Program-made: the position numbers and the translations under genes
Assembly: GCF_014243445.1 (NCBI RefSeq)
Contig: NZ_JACLQD010000004.1
Location: 186,001-250,000 of the forward strand
DNA from: Paragemmobacter straminiformis
GTDB lineage: Bacteria; Pseudomonadota; Alphaproteobacteria; Rhodobacterales; Rhodobacteraceae
Length of the DNA: 64,000 bases
Direction: 5' to 3'
Shown here: in pieces, positions 8,155 to 17,909 of the stretch
How the letters are laid out: every line of letters begins with the position of its first letter
Position numbering within the stretch: position 1 is the stretch's first letter
Notes under the pieces: model-generated
Database searches by the model: none
Seen by the model: only the letters and a program-made list of their open reading frames with translations
Told to the model about the DNA's origin: nothing

Positions 8155-9338
8155 AGCAGGTGATCCGCAAAAGCGGCATACCGGCGGCGATCTGGGTTCT
8201 GGGTTTCGTCAGCCTGCTGATGGACATCTCGTCCGAGATGATCCACAGCCTTCTGCCGCTTTTTCTCGTCACCGGACTGGGCAGCAGCGCGCTTGCCATC
8301 GGGCTGATCGAGGGCGCGGCCGAAGCCACGGCGCTGATCGTCAAGGTGTTCTCGGGCGTGCTGAGCGACTGGGTCGGGCGACGCAAGGAACTGGCGCTGC
8401 TCGGTTACGGCCTCGGGGCGGCCAGCAAGCCGCTCTTCGCGCTGGCCTCGTCGGTCGATACGGTCATCGTGGCGCGGCTGGCAGACAGGGTCGGCAAGGG
8501 CATCCGTGGCGCGCCGCGCGATGCGCTGGTGGCCGACCTTGCCCCCCCGCATCTGCGCGGCGCGGCCTTTGGCTTGCGCCAGTCGCTCGACACGGTCGGC
8601 GCCTTTGCGGGGCCCTTGCTGGCGGTGGGGCTGATGCTACTTTTTGCAAATGACTTCCGTCTGGTCTTTTGGATCGCGACCGTTCCCGCCGCCTTGTCCG
8701 TCTTGCTGCTTGCGGTGGGCATCCGCGAACCGGCCAAGGCTTCGGGCGAAAGGCGCCGCAATCCGATCACGCGGCAGAACCTGAACCGGCTTCCGGCCGC
8801 CTACTGGGCTGTCGTCGGCATCGGCGCGGTCTTTACACTTGCGCGTTTCAGCGAAGCCTTCCTTGTGCTGCGCGCCCAGCAAACGGGTATCCCGCTTGCC
8901 GCCGTGCCGCTGGTCATGGTGGCGATGAATGCGGTCTACGCGCTGTCGGCCTATCCGCTCGGCCGGCTTTCGGACCGGGTCAGCCATCGCGGCCTGCTTG
9001 CGGCGGGCCTCGCGCTGCTGGTCGTGGCCGACCTGATCCTCGCCTCGTCCCGTGCATGGCCCGTCGTCATGGCGGGCGTCGCGCTTTGGGGGCTGCACAT
9101 GGGCATGACGCAAGGGCTGCTTGCCGCGATGGTCGCGGCAACCGCACCGCCCGACCTGCGCGGAACGGCCTTTGGTTTCTTCAACCTTGTCAGCGGTTTG
9201 GCGCTGCTTCTTGCCAGCGGTATCGCGGGTCTTGCATGGGACAGGTTCGGGGCGGAGACCACCTTTCTTCTGGGCGCGGTCTTCGCTGCGGCGGCGTTGA
9301 TTCTGGTGCAAAGGTCGCGCCCGCACCGCCTGCCCTGA
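8151..9338 (+). CDS. MFS transporter
   Basis: 395-residue major facilitator with about 11-12 hydrophobic segments. Motif-A-like sequence follows TM2 (GVLSDWVGRRKEL), with GPLLAVGLML and LSDRVSHRGLL in the second half. The RVGKGIRGAPRDALVAD segment is characteristic of a subgroup of drug/metabolite exporters. The GTG start at 8151 overlaps the PAP2 stop (GTGA), giving a coupled two-gene unit; an open frame extends far upstream but is the shadow of the PAP2 gene. Substrate unknown. The 170 bases downstream contain only the promoter region of the next operon. Confidence 0.85.
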   Translation: MKQVIRKSGIPAAIWVLGFVSLLMDISSEMIHSLLPLFLVTGLGSSALAIGLIEGAAEATALIVKVFSGVLSDWVGRRKELALLGYGLGAASKPLFALASSVDTVIVARLADRVGKGIRGAPRDALVADLAPPHLRGAAFGLRQSLDTVGAFAGPLLAVGLMLLFANDFRLVFWIATVPAALSVLLLAVGIREPAKASGERRRNPITRQNLNRLPAAYWAVVGIGAVFTLARFSEAFLVLRAQQTGIPLAAVPLVMVAMNAVYALSAYPLGRLSDRVSHRGLLAAGLALLVVADLILASSRAWPVVMAGVALWGLHMGMTQGLLAAMVAATAPPDLRGTAFGFFNLVSGLALLLASGIAGLAWDRFGAETTFLLGAVFAAAALILVQRSRPHRLP

Positions 9339-9461
9339 GCCGCCCGCGCCGCGCTGCCATCCGCCGCCACCCCTTGTCGCGACGGGGGCCGTGCCATTGG
9401 GCGCGCCCTGCCGATCACGCGTTTTGCCCGCCTGAAGAGATCAGTTGCGCCATTGTGTCGC

Positions 9462-9485
9462 ACTGATACTATACATTCGTTCAGT
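9462..9485. promoter_or_regulatory. candidate promoter/operator of the TMADH-ABC operon
   Basis: ACTGA (9462-9466) and TCAGT (9481-9485) form a 5-bp inverted repeat around an AT-rich core containing TATACAT, just before the ATG at 9509; a further TCAGT occurs near 9440. The position suits an operator for the TetR-family regulator at the end of the same operon. Low information content, hence low confidence. Confidence 0.25.
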
Positions 9486-9508
9486 AAGGATTCGATTGGG
9501 GGCTTGGC

Positions 9509-11572
9509 ATGCCGCGTGACCCGCGCTTCGACATACTTTTCGAACCTGTCCGGATCGGGCCAAAGCTGGCGCGGAACCGGTTCTTTCAGGTGCCGCACGC
9601 CTCGGGCATGACCAATGCCGCACCCCATGTCAGGGCCGCTTTCCGCGAAGCCAAGGCCGAGGGCGGCTGGGCCGTCGTGTCGACGGGGGCCTGTTCGGTC
9701 GATCCCTCCTCGGACGACAGCCCCTTTCCCTTTGCCACGCTCTGGGATCAGGCCGATGTGCGCAGCCATGCCCTGATGACCGAGGCCGCCCATCGTCACG
9801 GGTCGCTGGCGGCGGTCGAGCTGTGGCACGGTGGCGCTGCGGCGGTGAACCGGACCACGCGGCATGCGCCCCTCTCGCCCTCGGGCATTCCGTGGATGGC
9901 GACGCATGTTCCGTTCATGTCCTCGGCCCGCCCCCGTGTGATGGACGCCGCCGACATCCGCAACCTGATCCGCTGGCACGCCGAAGCGGCCATCAAGGCC
10001 GAGGAGGCGGGCTTCGACATCCTCTATGTCTATGCGGGCATGGGCTATCTGCCCTATCAGTTCCTGCTGTCCGACTATAACCAGCGCACGGACAGCTACG
10101 GCGGGTCGGTGCGCAACCGCGTGCGGCTGGTCGAACAACTGATCGACGCCGTGCGCGAGGCGACAAAGGGCCGCTGCGCCGTGGCCCTGCGGATTTCGAT
10201 GCAGGAATTGCGCGCCCGCCCCTCTGACGTGGCCCCGACCGAGGCGCACGAGGTCATCGGCTATCTGAAGGATGCGCCGGACCTTTTCGATGTGAAGATG
10301 GACTACTCCGCGTTCGACTGTGCCGCGAGCCGCTACACGGCCGAGGGCAGCCACGAGGCGGTGGTGGATTTCCTGAAGTCCGTGACCGACAAGCCGGTGG
10401 TGGGCGTCGGCCGCTTCACCAGCCCCGACACGATGGTATCGATGATCCGGCGCGGCGTGCTGGATTTCATCGGCGGCGCGCGGCCCTCGATCGCCGATCC
10501 TTTCCTGCCGAAGAAGATCGAGGAAGGCCGGGTCGAGGACATCCGCGAATGCATCGGCTGCAATCTCTGCATCTCGAGCTGGCATGACGGGGTCTGGGTG
10601 CGCTGCACGCAGAACCCGACCGCGGGCGAGGAATGGCGGCGCGGCTGGCACCCCGAGATCGTGCGGCGCGATGCGTCGGGCTCGGTGCTGGTGGTGGGCG
10701 CCGGCCCCTCGGGGCTCGAGGCGGCGCTGACGCTGGCGCGCCGTGGCCACGAGGTGGCGCTGGCCGACCGCGCGCGCGATTTCGGCGGGCGTCTGCGCTG
10801 GGAAAGCCGCTTGCCGGGATTGGGGCAATGGCACCGCGTGGTCGACTACCGCATGGGCCAGCTGCGCAAACTGCCCAACGTCTCGCTTTATCCCGAAAGC
10901 GAGCTTTCGGCGGCAGATGTGCGCGACTTTGGCGCCGATCATGTGGTCATAGCCACCGGCGCGCGCTGGCTGCCGCATCTGTGCGGCACGAACGAGCTTC
11001 CCTCGGGGCCGCTGGTCGCACCACGGGTCTATACGCCCGACGATCTTGCCGCCGGTGCCGTCCCCGAGGGGCCGGTGGCGGTGTTCGACTACGACAACTA
11101 CTACCTCGGATCGGCCGTGGCCGAGTCGCTGGCGCATCTGGGGGTGACCTATATCACCACGGCAGGGGCGGCGGCGGCATGGGGGTTCATGACCAACGAG
11201 CAGCCCTTGGTGCATCAATCCTTTGCGGCCAAGGGCATCGCCCTGCGCACGCTCGAGGTGGTGACCGGCTTCGATGGCGAGGAGGTGCGGCTTGCGCAGA
11301 TCTTCAGCGGCGAGGAGCGGCGCATCGCGGCCCGTTCGCTGGTGATCGTGGGCTATCGCGCGGGCGGCAGTGCGCTGCACGCGGCTTTGGCCGAAGACGC
11401 GGCACCGCGCAGGCTGCATCTGACCGGCGATGCGAATGCGCCCGGCGCCATCGTCCATGCCATCTATCAGGGGCACAAGACGGCGCGCGAACTGGGGGTG
11501 GAAAAGGTGGTCGTGCGTCGGGATGCGCCCTTTGCGGCGCGCGATTTCCAACTGCCCGAGGCCGCCGAATGA
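9509..11572 (+). CDS. trimethylamine/dimethylamine dehydrogenase-like FMN/4Fe-4S/FAD oxidoreductase
   Basis: 687 residues: an old-yellow-enzyme TIM barrel (1-~345), four cysteines for 4Fe-4S (348, 351, 354, 366 in CIGCNLC...RCTQN) and an FAD/NAD domain (VVGAGPSGLEAAL). The start RDPRFDILFEPVRIGP is very close to methylotroph trimethylamine dehydrogenase. However, the residue matching the FMN-linking cysteine is Ala31 (VPHA), and the YGAH active-site segment has become YAGM. FMN is therefore probably non-covalent and the amine pocket altered. Likely role: oxidative demethylation or deamination of an N-methylated compound in the cytoplasm. First gene of a long operon; the stop overlaps the next ATG (ATGA). 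Confidence 0.85.
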   Translation: MPRDPRFDILFEPVRIGPKLARNRFFQVPHASGMTNAAPHVRAAFREAKAEGGWAVVSTGACSVDPSSDDSPFPFATLWDQADVRSHALMTEAAHRHGSLAAVELWHGGAAAVNRTTRHAPLSPSGIPWMATHVPFMSSARPRVMDAADIRNLIRWHAEAAIKAEEAGFDILYVYAGMGYLPYQFLLSDYNQRTDSYGGSVRNRVRLVEQLIDAVREATKGRCAVALRISMQELRARPSDVAPTEAHEVIGYLKDAPDLFDVKMDYSAFDCAASRYTAEGSHEAVVDFLKSVTDKPVVGVGRFTSPDTMVSMIRRGVLDFIGGARPSIADPFLPKKIEEGRVEDIRECIGCNLCISSWHDGVWVRCTQNPTAGEEWRRGWHPEIVRRDASGSVLVVGAGPSGLEAALTLARRGHEVALADRARDFGGRLRWESRLPGLGQWHRVVDYRMGQLRKLPNVSLYPESELSAADVRDFGADHVVIATGARWLPHLCGTNELPSGPLVAPRVYTPDDLAAGAVPEGPVAVFDYDNYYLGSAVAESLAHLGVTYITTAGAAAAWGFMTNEQPLVHQSFAAKGIALRTLEVVTGFDGEEVRLAQIFSGEERRIAARSLVIVGYRAGGSALHAALAEDAAPRRLHLTGDANAPGAIVHAIYQGHKTARELGVEKVVVRRDAPFAARDFQLPEAAE

Positions 11573-13092
11573 ACCGGGCCGAGGGGCGCAGACGGCAGGC
11601 CGACCGCGCAATGGGCGGCGTTCCGCAGCGCCCCTGGGGTCAGGTCGAACGGCAGATGCCACCGGTCAGGATCATCAGCGACGATCAGGTATCGGCCATC
11701 CACCTTGCGGCGCTCGATGTGCTGGGGCGGCAGGGACTGCGGGTGCTGCACGCTCCGGCGCGGGCGCTTTATGCCTCGGCGGGGGCCGAAGTGGTGGACG
11801 AGACGGTGCGTCTGGACGCGGGGCTTGTGGCCGAACGCCTTAAGACGGTTCCGGCGGGCTTCACGCTCGAGGCGCGGAACCCCGCGCGGAACCTCCGCAT
11901 CGGCGGGGGCTGGTGCGTCTATGGCGCGGTCGGCGGGCCGGCCTATGTGATGTGCAACGACAAGGGCCGCCGCGATGGCACATTCGCCGAGATGTGCGAT
12001 TACATGCGCCTGATCCAAGGGCTGAACGTGATCCATCAGGAAGGCGGCGGACCGTTCGAACCGCTCGACCTGCCCGCCAACACGCGGCATCTGGACATCT
12101 ACCACGCGCAGATCCGGCTTCTGGATAAAAGCTGGCAAACCCAGACCCTTGGCCATGCCCGCACGATGGACGGGATCGAGATGGCGGCGATCATGCTCGG
12201 CACGACGCCCGAGGGGCTTTGCCACCGTCCGGTTCTTCTGGGCATCATCAACACCAACTCTCCGCTGCAACTCGACGTGCCTATGGCCGAGGGGCTGATC
12301 GCCCTCGCCGCGCATGGGCAGGTGAACGTGATCACCCCCTTCACGCTTGCCGGAGCGATGGCGCCGGTGACGCTGGCGGGGGCGCTGGTGCTGCAACATG
12401 CCGAGGCGATTGCCGGCATCGTGCTGACCCAGATCGTTCGTCCGGGAGTGCCGGTGATGTACGGGGGCTTCACCTCGAACGTCGACATGCGGTCGGGCGC
12501 GCCTGCTTTCGGGACGCCCGAATATGCCAAGGCCGCGCAGGCTTCGGGGCAGCTTGCCCGCCATATCGGTGTGCCTTTCCGCTCGTCCAACGTGACGGCC
12601 GCGAACGAGGTCGATGCGCAGGCGGCCTATGAATCGCAGATGGCGCTCTGGGGCGCGCTGACCGGCGGGGCGCATCTGCTGAACCACGCGGCGGGTTGGC
12701 TGCACGGCGGCCTGACGGCGAGTTTCGAAAAGCTGATCCTCGACGCCGAAATGCTGCAAATGATGGACGCCTACTTCGAGCCGATGGCAACCGATCCCGG
12801 CGCGCTTGCCCTCGACGCGATCCGCGAGGCCGGAGCGGGGGGGCATTTTTTCGGCACGGCCCATACGATGGAACGCTACGAGACGGCCTTCCATACCCCG
12901 ATGCTGTCGAACTGGGACAACCATCCGAACTGGCTGTCCAAGGGGAGTATCGACGCGCGAACCCGCGCCAACAGCCTGTGGAAGGAACTTCTGGCCGCGC
13001 AGGTTGACCCCGCCCTCGACCCTGCCGTCGACGAGGCGCTGCACGCCTATGTCACCCGCCGCAAGGCCGAAGGCGGGGCGCCGATGAACTGA
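11569..13092 (+). CDS. trimethylamine methyltransferase (MttB) family protein, non-pyrrolysine
   Basis: 507 residues with the MttB-family TIM-barrel character (GGPAYVMCNDKGRRDGTF, QTQTLGHARTMDGIEMA, GAMAPVTLAGALVLQHAEA, NWDNHPNWLSKGS). Family members transfer methyl groups from quaternary or tertiary amines to a corrinoid protein. There is no in-frame TAG, so this is the pyrrolysine-free branch, members of which act on glycine betaine, proline betaine or carnitine. No corrinoid protein gene is present in this operon, so the acceptor must be encoded elsewhere or the reaction differs. ATG 11569 overlaps the upstream stop (ATGA); its own stop overlaps the next ATG (TGATG). Confidence 0.85.
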   Translation: MNRAEGRRRQADRAMGGVPQRPWGQVERQMPPVRIISDDQVSAIHLAALDVLGRQGLRVLHAPARALYASAGAEVVDETVRLDAGLVAERLKTVPAGFTLEARNPARNLRIGGGWCVYGAVGGPAYVMCNDKGRRDGTFAEMCDYMRLIQGLNVIHQEGGGPFEPLDLPANTRHLDIYHAQIRLLDKSWQTQTLGHARTMDGIEMAAIMLGTTPEGLCHRPVLLGIINTNSPLQLDVPMAEGLIALAAHGQVNVITPFTLAGAMAPVTLAGALVLQHAEAIAGIVLTQIVRPGVPVMYGGFTSNVDMRSGAPAFGTPEYAKAAQASGQLARHIGVPFRSSNVTAANEVDAQAAYESQMALWGALTGGAHLLNHAAGWLHGGLTASFEKLILDAEMLQMMDAYFEPMATDPGALALDAIREAGAGGHFFGTAHTMERYETAFHTPMLSNWDNHPNWLSKGSIDARTRANSLWKELLAAQVDPALDPAVDEALHAYVTRRKAEGGAPMN

Positions 13093-15122
13093 TGGGACAG
13101 CGTTTGGACATCCGCACCGACTATCCCTTCGGCCTGATCGAAGAAGAGAACATCTGGGTTCCCCTTCCCGACGGCACGCGTCTGGCCGGACGGCTCTGGC
13201 GGCCGGACGGGGCGGGCAAGGTGCCGCTGATCCTTGAATATCTGCCCTACCGCAAGCGCGATGGAACCCGCGCGCGCGACGAAGGAATGCACCGCTACCT
13301 TGCCCGCCACGGCTATGCCTGCCTGCGGCTCGACATCCGCGGCACCGGCGACAGCGAAGGCATCCTGACAGATGAATACTCTGCGCAGGAACTGTCGGAC
13401 GGGGTCGCCGCCATCGCATGGCTTGCCGCGCAGGACTGGTGCGACGGTCAGGTGGCGATGTACGGGATCAGCTGGGGCGGCTTCAACGGGCTTCAGATCG
13501 CCGCCCTCCGCCCGCCCGCGCTCAGGACGGTCATCACCGTCGGGTCGACCGACGACCGCTATGCCACCGATATCCACTGGGTCGGCGGCTGCCTGTCCAA
13601 GGACAATTTCGACTGGTCGTCGACCATGTTCGCGATGCAGGACTTGCCGCCCGACCCCGCCATCGTGGGCGGGGCGTGGCGCGCGATGTGGGCCGCGCGG
13701 CGCGAGGCGAATGCGCCTTGGATCCTCCGCTGGCTGCAACACCAGTCGCGCGACGCCTATTGGCGGCACGGATCGGTCTGCGAGGATTTTTCGAAGATCA
13801 CCATCCCCGTCTATGCCGTCTCGGGCTGGGCCGACAACTATTCCGAAGCGGTGCCGCGCCTGCTTGCGGGCCTGTCGGGGCCACGGCTCGGGCTGATCGG
13901 GCCTTGGGCGCATTCCTTCCCGCATTCGGTGACGGTCGAACCTGCCATCGGCTGGCTGCAAGAGGTGCTGCGCTGGTGCGATCACTGGTTGAAGGGCCGC
14001 GACACCGGGATCATGGACGAACCGATGCTGCGTGTCTGGATGCAGGATCACGTTCCGCCGCGCACCTGCTACCACGCGCGACCGGGCCGCTGGGTGGCCG
14101 AGGATATCTGGCCCTCGCCCCGCATCCGGCCGCAGCGTATGGCGCTGGGGGCCAACGGCCTGCTGGGCGGGGCGGGTGCGGGCACCGCCAGCATCTGCTC
14201 GCCGCTCTGGGTGGGGCTTACGGCGGGCGAGGTCGGCCGCTATGGCGACGCGGCAGAATGGGCGACCGACCAGCGCGAGGATGACGGCGGGTCGCTGGTC
14301 TTTGTGACTGCGCCGCTTGCGGCACCCTTGGAAATCCTTGGCGCGCCACAGCTCACCCTGCGATTTGCCAGTGACAAACCCTTTGCGCTGGTGTCGGTGC
14401 GCGTCAACGATGTGGCCCCCGGCGGGGCCTCGACGCGCGTTGCCATCGGGCATCTGAACCTGTGCCACCGTCACGGACACGGAACCCCGCAACCGCTGGT
14501 GCCGGGGCAGGTCGAGACGGCCGTGGTCGATCTGGACGACATCGCGCACAGCTTTCCGGCCGGTCACCGCATCGCGGTTTCCATCTCGACCGTCTATTGG
14601 CCCATCGTCTGGCCCTCGCCCGAACTTGCCACCCTGACCGTCCATCTTGGCGACAGCGCGCTGACGCTCCCCGTCCGCCCGCCACGCCCCGAAGACGCCG
14701 CCCTGCGGGCCTTTGACCCGCCCGAGGCGGCCGAGGCTGACGCGCAACACGATCTGCCGCCCGATCCCGTCGCAGCCCTGATCCGCCGCACCGTCACCCG
14801 CGACCTGCTCAGCGGTGAAAGCGTGGTGGACTTTCCGCGCTGGACCTATGCGACCGCGATGCCCGCCATCGGCCAGACCCACCGCGGCACCGGCCTTGCC
14901 CGCTACCGGATCACCGGGGACGACCCGCTCAGCGCGCGCTGCGAGACACGCTACACCGTGCAGATCGAACGGCCGGACGGCCTGTTCACCCATGAAAGCG
15001 AAGGCGCCCTGTCCTGCGATGCGACGCATTTCATCGTGACCATGCGCCTTCGCATCACCGAGAACGGGGCCGAGGTTTTCGCGCGCGACTGGCAGGAAAG
15101 GATTCCGCGTGACCATATCTGA
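13092..15122 (+). CDS. CocE/NonD family hydrolase
   Basis: 676-residue X-Pro dipeptidyl-peptidase/cocaine-esterase type hydrolase. Nucleophile Ser127 in GISWGG, Asp in SGWADNYS and His in PWAHSFP form the triad; the C-terminal half is the jelly-roll domain (ASTRVAIGHLNL, then FPAGHRIAVSIST). Family enzymes cleave esters or amides such as alpha-amino acid esters, cocaine and glutaryl amides. No signal peptide, so the substrate is probably imported first by the ABC transporter just downstream. The ATG overlaps the MttB stop by one base. Confidence 0.88.
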   Translation: MGQRLDIRTDYPFGLIEEENIWVPLPDGTRLAGRLWRPDGAGKVPLILEYLPYRKRDGTRARDEGMHRYLARHGYACLRLDIRGTGDSEGILTDEYSAQELSDGVAAIAWLAAQDWCDGQVAMYGISWGGFNGLQIAALRPPALRTVITVGSTDDRYATDIHWVGGCLSKDNFDWSSTMFAMQDLPPDPAIVGGAWRAMWAARREANAPWILRWLQHQSRDAYWRHGSVCEDFSKITIPVYAVSGWADNYSEAVPRLLAGLSGPRLGLIGPWAHSFPHSVTVEPAIGWLQEVLRWCDHWLKGRDTGIMDEPMLRVWMQDHVPPRTCYHARPGRWVAEDIWPSPRIRPQRMALGANGLLGGAGAGTASICSPLWVGLTAGEVGRYGDAAEWATDQREDDGGSLVFVTAPLAAPLEILGAPQLTLRFASDKPFALVSVRVNDVAPGGASTRVAIGHLNLCHRHGHGTPQPLVPGQVETAVVDLDDIAHSFPAGHRIAVSISTVYWPIVWPSPELATLTVHLGDSALTLPVRPPRPEDAALRAFDPPEAAEADAQHDLPPDPVAALIRRTVTRDLLSGESVVDFPRWTYATAMPAIGQTHRGTGLARYRITGDDPLSARCETRYTVQIERPDGLFTHESEGALSCDATHFIVTMRLRITENGAEVFARDWQERIPRDHI

Positions 15123-15143
15123 CCGGACAAGGGGGCGACGCTG

Positions 15144-16094
15144 ATGCTGGCCTATGCGATCCGGCGCGTGGGGCTGTCGCTCCTGATCCTGGTCGTGGTG
15201 ATGACGGCCATGTATGGCATGGTCTTTCTGGTGCCGGGCGATCCGGCCTCGCTGGCGCTGGGTCCGCGCGCGACGCCCGAGCTGAAAGAGGTGCTGCGCG
15301 AGAGGATGGGGCTGGACCAGCCGATCCTTGCGCAGATCGGGATTTTCTTCGGCAATGTGCTGCAAGGCGACCTTGGCACCGATGTGTGGTCGAAACGTCC
15401 CGTGCTGGACCAGATTCTCGAGGTGTTTCCAAGGACGCTGCTTCTTGGCGTGGTGGCGCTGGGCTGGGCGCTGGCGCTAGGCGTGCTGCTGGGCTGCGCC
15501 GCGGTGGTCTGGCGCGATACGGTCGTAGACCGGATGCTGGGCGTGCTGTCGGTCAGCGTGATTTCCGTGCCATCCTTCGTGATCGCCATCTATGCGCTGA
15601 TCCTCTTCGCGGTCTGGCTCAACTGGCTTCCGGCCATCGGCGCGGGCGAGGCGGGCGATTTCGCCAGTCAGGCCCGCGCGCTGATCCTGCCCGCCTTTGC
15701 GCTGGGGCTGGGCTGGGTCGGGTATCTGGCACGCCTGATCCGCGCCTCGATGCTCGAGGTGATGGAGGCGCCCCACATCCGCACCGCCCGCGCCTTCGGC
15801 ATGCGCGAGGGCGACATCGTCTTTCGCCATGCCTTGCGGGTCGCCATCGTGCCGACACTCTCGGTTCTGGCGGTGGGGTTCGGCGGCATCCTTTCAAGCG
15901 CGGTCTTCGTGGAAAGCGTGTTCTCCCGCCCCGGCATCGGCACGCTGATCACGGCGGCGGTCGAGAAGCGCAACTATCCGGTGGTGATGGGCACGGTGCT
16001 GTTCATGACCGCCTTCTACCTGATGATCGTCACCACTGCCGATCTGCTGATCGCGCGGCTTGACCCGAGGGTGCGTGATGTCCTTCGCTCTTGA
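15144..16094 (+). CDS. ABC transporter permease, DppB/OppB type
   Basis: 316-residue inner-membrane permease. The N-terminal GDPASLALGPRATPELKE region is typical of DppB/OppB proteins, and the EAA cytoplasmic loop is EVMEAPHIRTARAFGMREGD followed by the FRHALR segment. About six membrane helices. First of five consecutive transporter genes; 21 bp after the esterase and overlapping the next permease. Imports a peptide, nickel-chelate or other cationic/oligo substrate together with its partners. Confidence 0.9.
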   Translation: MLAYAIRRVGLSLLILVVVMTAMYGMVFLVPGDPASLALGPRATPELKEVLRERMGLDQPILAQIGIFFGNVLQGDLGTDVWSKRPVLDQILEVFPRTLLLGVVALGWALALGVLLGCAAVVWRDTVVDRMLGVLSVSVISVPSFVIAIYALILFAVWLNWLPAIGAGEAGDFASQARALILPAFALGLGWVGYLARLIRASMLEVMEAPHIRTARAFGMREGDIVFRHALRVAIVPTLSVLAVGFGGILSSAVFVESVFSRPGIGTLITAAVEKRNYPVVMGTVLFMTAFYLMIVTTADLLIARLDPRVRDVLRS

Positions 16095-16953
16095 CCCGCC
16101 CTCGCGTGGCCGTCGCGGAATGGGACGCGCCCTGCTGGGCGATCCGATGGGGCTGGCGGGATTGGTGATCGTCGCAGCCTTTGTCGCAATGGCGCTGCTT
16201 GCGCCTTGCATCGCGCCCTACGATCCGGTTGCGCTGGACGTAAAGGCCAAGTTCGTCGCGCCTTCGGCCGCGCATTGGGCCGGAACCGACCATCTCGGCC
16301 GCGACCTGCTGTCGCGCATCATCTGGGGGGCAAGGCTCGCTTTGGGGATCGCGATCACCTCGGTCGGGATAGCGGGGGCAATCGGGCTGGTTCTGGGTCT
16401 GGTTGCCGGATACGGGCCGCGCTGGCTCGACAGCCTGCTGGTGCTGGTGTTCGACAGCCTGTCGTCGCTGCCGATGATCTTCTTCGCGCTGGCGGTGATC
16501 ACCGTGCTGGGGCCGGGGACCGCGACGCTGATCCTTGTCATCGTGCTTGTGTCCTTTCCTGCCTATGCGCGGCTGATCCGGACCCAGACGCTCACGCTTG
16601 CCGGTGCCGATTTCATCCTTGCCGAACGGGCCATGGGGGCGGGGGCGGGCCGCATCATCTTCCGCCACCTTCTTCCGAATGTGGTCGGGCCGCTGGTCAT
16701 CCTGATTTGCATGGACATTCCCGTCATCATCATGCTCGAGGCGGGGCTGAGCTATCTGAACCTCGGGGTAAAGCCGCCCTCGCCGTCATGGGGCAATATT
16801 CTGGCCGAGGGTTACACCTCGCTGCGTCAGGCGCCGCATGTGGTGATCGTGGCGGGTATCCCGCTTGTGCTGGCAACGCTCGGTTTCACCTTTCTGGGCG
16901 AGGGGTTGCGCGACGTTCTTGACCCGCGCGGCGCCGGAAGGCGGTGGACATGA
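16078..16953 (+). CDS. ABC transporter permease, DppC/OppC type
   Basis: 291-residue permease with the DppC hallmarks: an N-terminal helix, HWAGTDHLGRDLLSRIIWGAR, and EAA loop LAERAMGAGAGRIIFRHLLP. ATG 16078 overlaps the end of the dppB-like gene by 17 bp and has CGAGGG about 9 bases upstream; a TTG at 16060 is possible but has no advantage. The partner permease of the same importer. Confidence 0.9.
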   Translation: MSFALDPPSRGRRGMGRALLGDPMGLAGLVIVAAFVAMALLAPCIAPYDPVALDVKAKFVAPSAAHWAGTDHLGRDLLSRIIWGARLALGIAITSVGIAGAIGLVLGLVAGYGPRWLDSLLVLVFDSLSSLPMIFFALAVITVLGPGTATLILVIVLVSFPAYARLIRTQTLTLAGADFILAERAMGAGAGRIIFRHLLPNVVGPLVILICMDIPVIIMLEAGLSYLNLGVKPPSPSWGNILAEGYTSLRQAPHVVIVAGIPLVLATLGFTFLGEGLRDVLDPRGAGRRWT

Positions 16954-17909
16954 CGGCTGTGCTGGAAGTTCAGAACCTGTCGGTCGCATATCGCATGCAG
17001 GGCGGGGCGCTTCAGGCGGTGCGCGACGTCTCCCTGTCGGTCGCGCGCGGCGAGGTGCTGGGGATCATGGGCGAAAGCGGCTGCGGCAAGTCCACGCTGG
17101 CGGCGGCGATGATCAACCTTTTGCCGGCCGGCGCGCGGGTCGGGCAGGGGGCGGTGCGGCTGAACGGCACCGATATCCTGCGCCTGCCGCCTGCGGCACA
17201 GCGCGCCCTGCGCGGCAAATCGGTGGCGATGGTGTTCCAGGACCCGATGACGGCGTTCAACCCCGTGCTGACCATCGGTCGGCAACTGGCCGATTTCGTC
17301 GGGGCGCATGACACCGGTCTGGCACAACCCGAACGCCTTGCCGCCATGCTGACGCGGGTCGGCATTCCCGATGCGCGGTCCTGCCTCGGGCGCTATCCGC
17401 ATGAATTGTCGGGCGGCATGCGGCAGCGGGTGGCGATTGCCGCCGCCTTGCTGATGCAACCCGACGTTCTGATCGCCGATGAACCGACCACCGCGCTCGA
17501 TGTGACGATGGAGGCGCAGATCATCCATCTTTTCCGCGACCTGCGCACCAGCTTTGACGGGGCCATCGTGATCGTCACCCACCATCTGGGGGTGATTGCC
17601 GAACTGTGCGACAGGGTGGCCGTGATGTATGCGGGCCAGGTGGTCGAAGAAGGCGCGGTCGATGCGATTTTCCACGATCCGCAGCATCCCTACACCCGTG
17701 CGCTGCTGGCCTGCGATCCGGCCGTGGTCGATCCGTCCTCGGGCCGCCTGCCGACCATCGGCGGGCGGCTGCCGGACCTGAGCGCACCGCCGCGCGGCTG
17801 CGCGTTCGAGCCGCGGTGCCGCGTCGCCGCCGTATCCTGCCGTGAACCCGTGCCGCGCCAAAGACCCTCGGCAGGCCGGTCGGTGCTGTGCCACAGGGGG
17901 GCCGAATGA
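16950..17909 (+). CDS. ABC transporter ATP-binding protein, DppD/OppD type
   Basis: 319-residue ATPase: Walker A GESGCGKST, Q-loop VFQDPMTAFNP, signature LSGGMRQRVAIA, Walker B VLIADEPTTALD, switch His in THHLG, and the C-terminal oligopeptide extension with CAFEPRCR and a further Cys. ATG 16950 overlaps the permease stop (ATGA); an in-frame GTG six bases earlier is possible. Confidence 0.92.
   Translation: MTAVLEVQNLSVAYRMQGGALQAVRDVSLSVARGEVLGIMGESGCGKSTLAAAMINLLPAGARVGQGAVRLNGTDILRLPPAAQRALRGKSVAMVFQDPMTAFNPVLTIGRQLADFVGAHDTGLAQPERLAAMLTRVGIPDARSCLGRYPHELSGGMRQRVAIAAALLMQPDVLIADEPTTALDVTMEAQIIHLFRDLRTSFDGAIVIVTHHLGVIAELCDRVAVMYAGQVVEEGAVDAIFHDPQHPYTRALLACDPAVVDPSSGRLPTIGGRLPDLSAPPRGCAFEPRCRVAAVSCREPVPRQRPSAGRSVLCHRGAE

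Noticed and set aside
8951-11662. 900-codon minus-strand frame over the MFS and TMADH-like genes
   Set aside because: Antisense shadow; the plus-strand proteins have clear motifs and ribosome sites.
11569-13092. Pyrrolysine-containing MttB
   Set aside because: No in-frame TAG in the gene, and no pyl genes in the window; it is the non-pyrrolysine branch.
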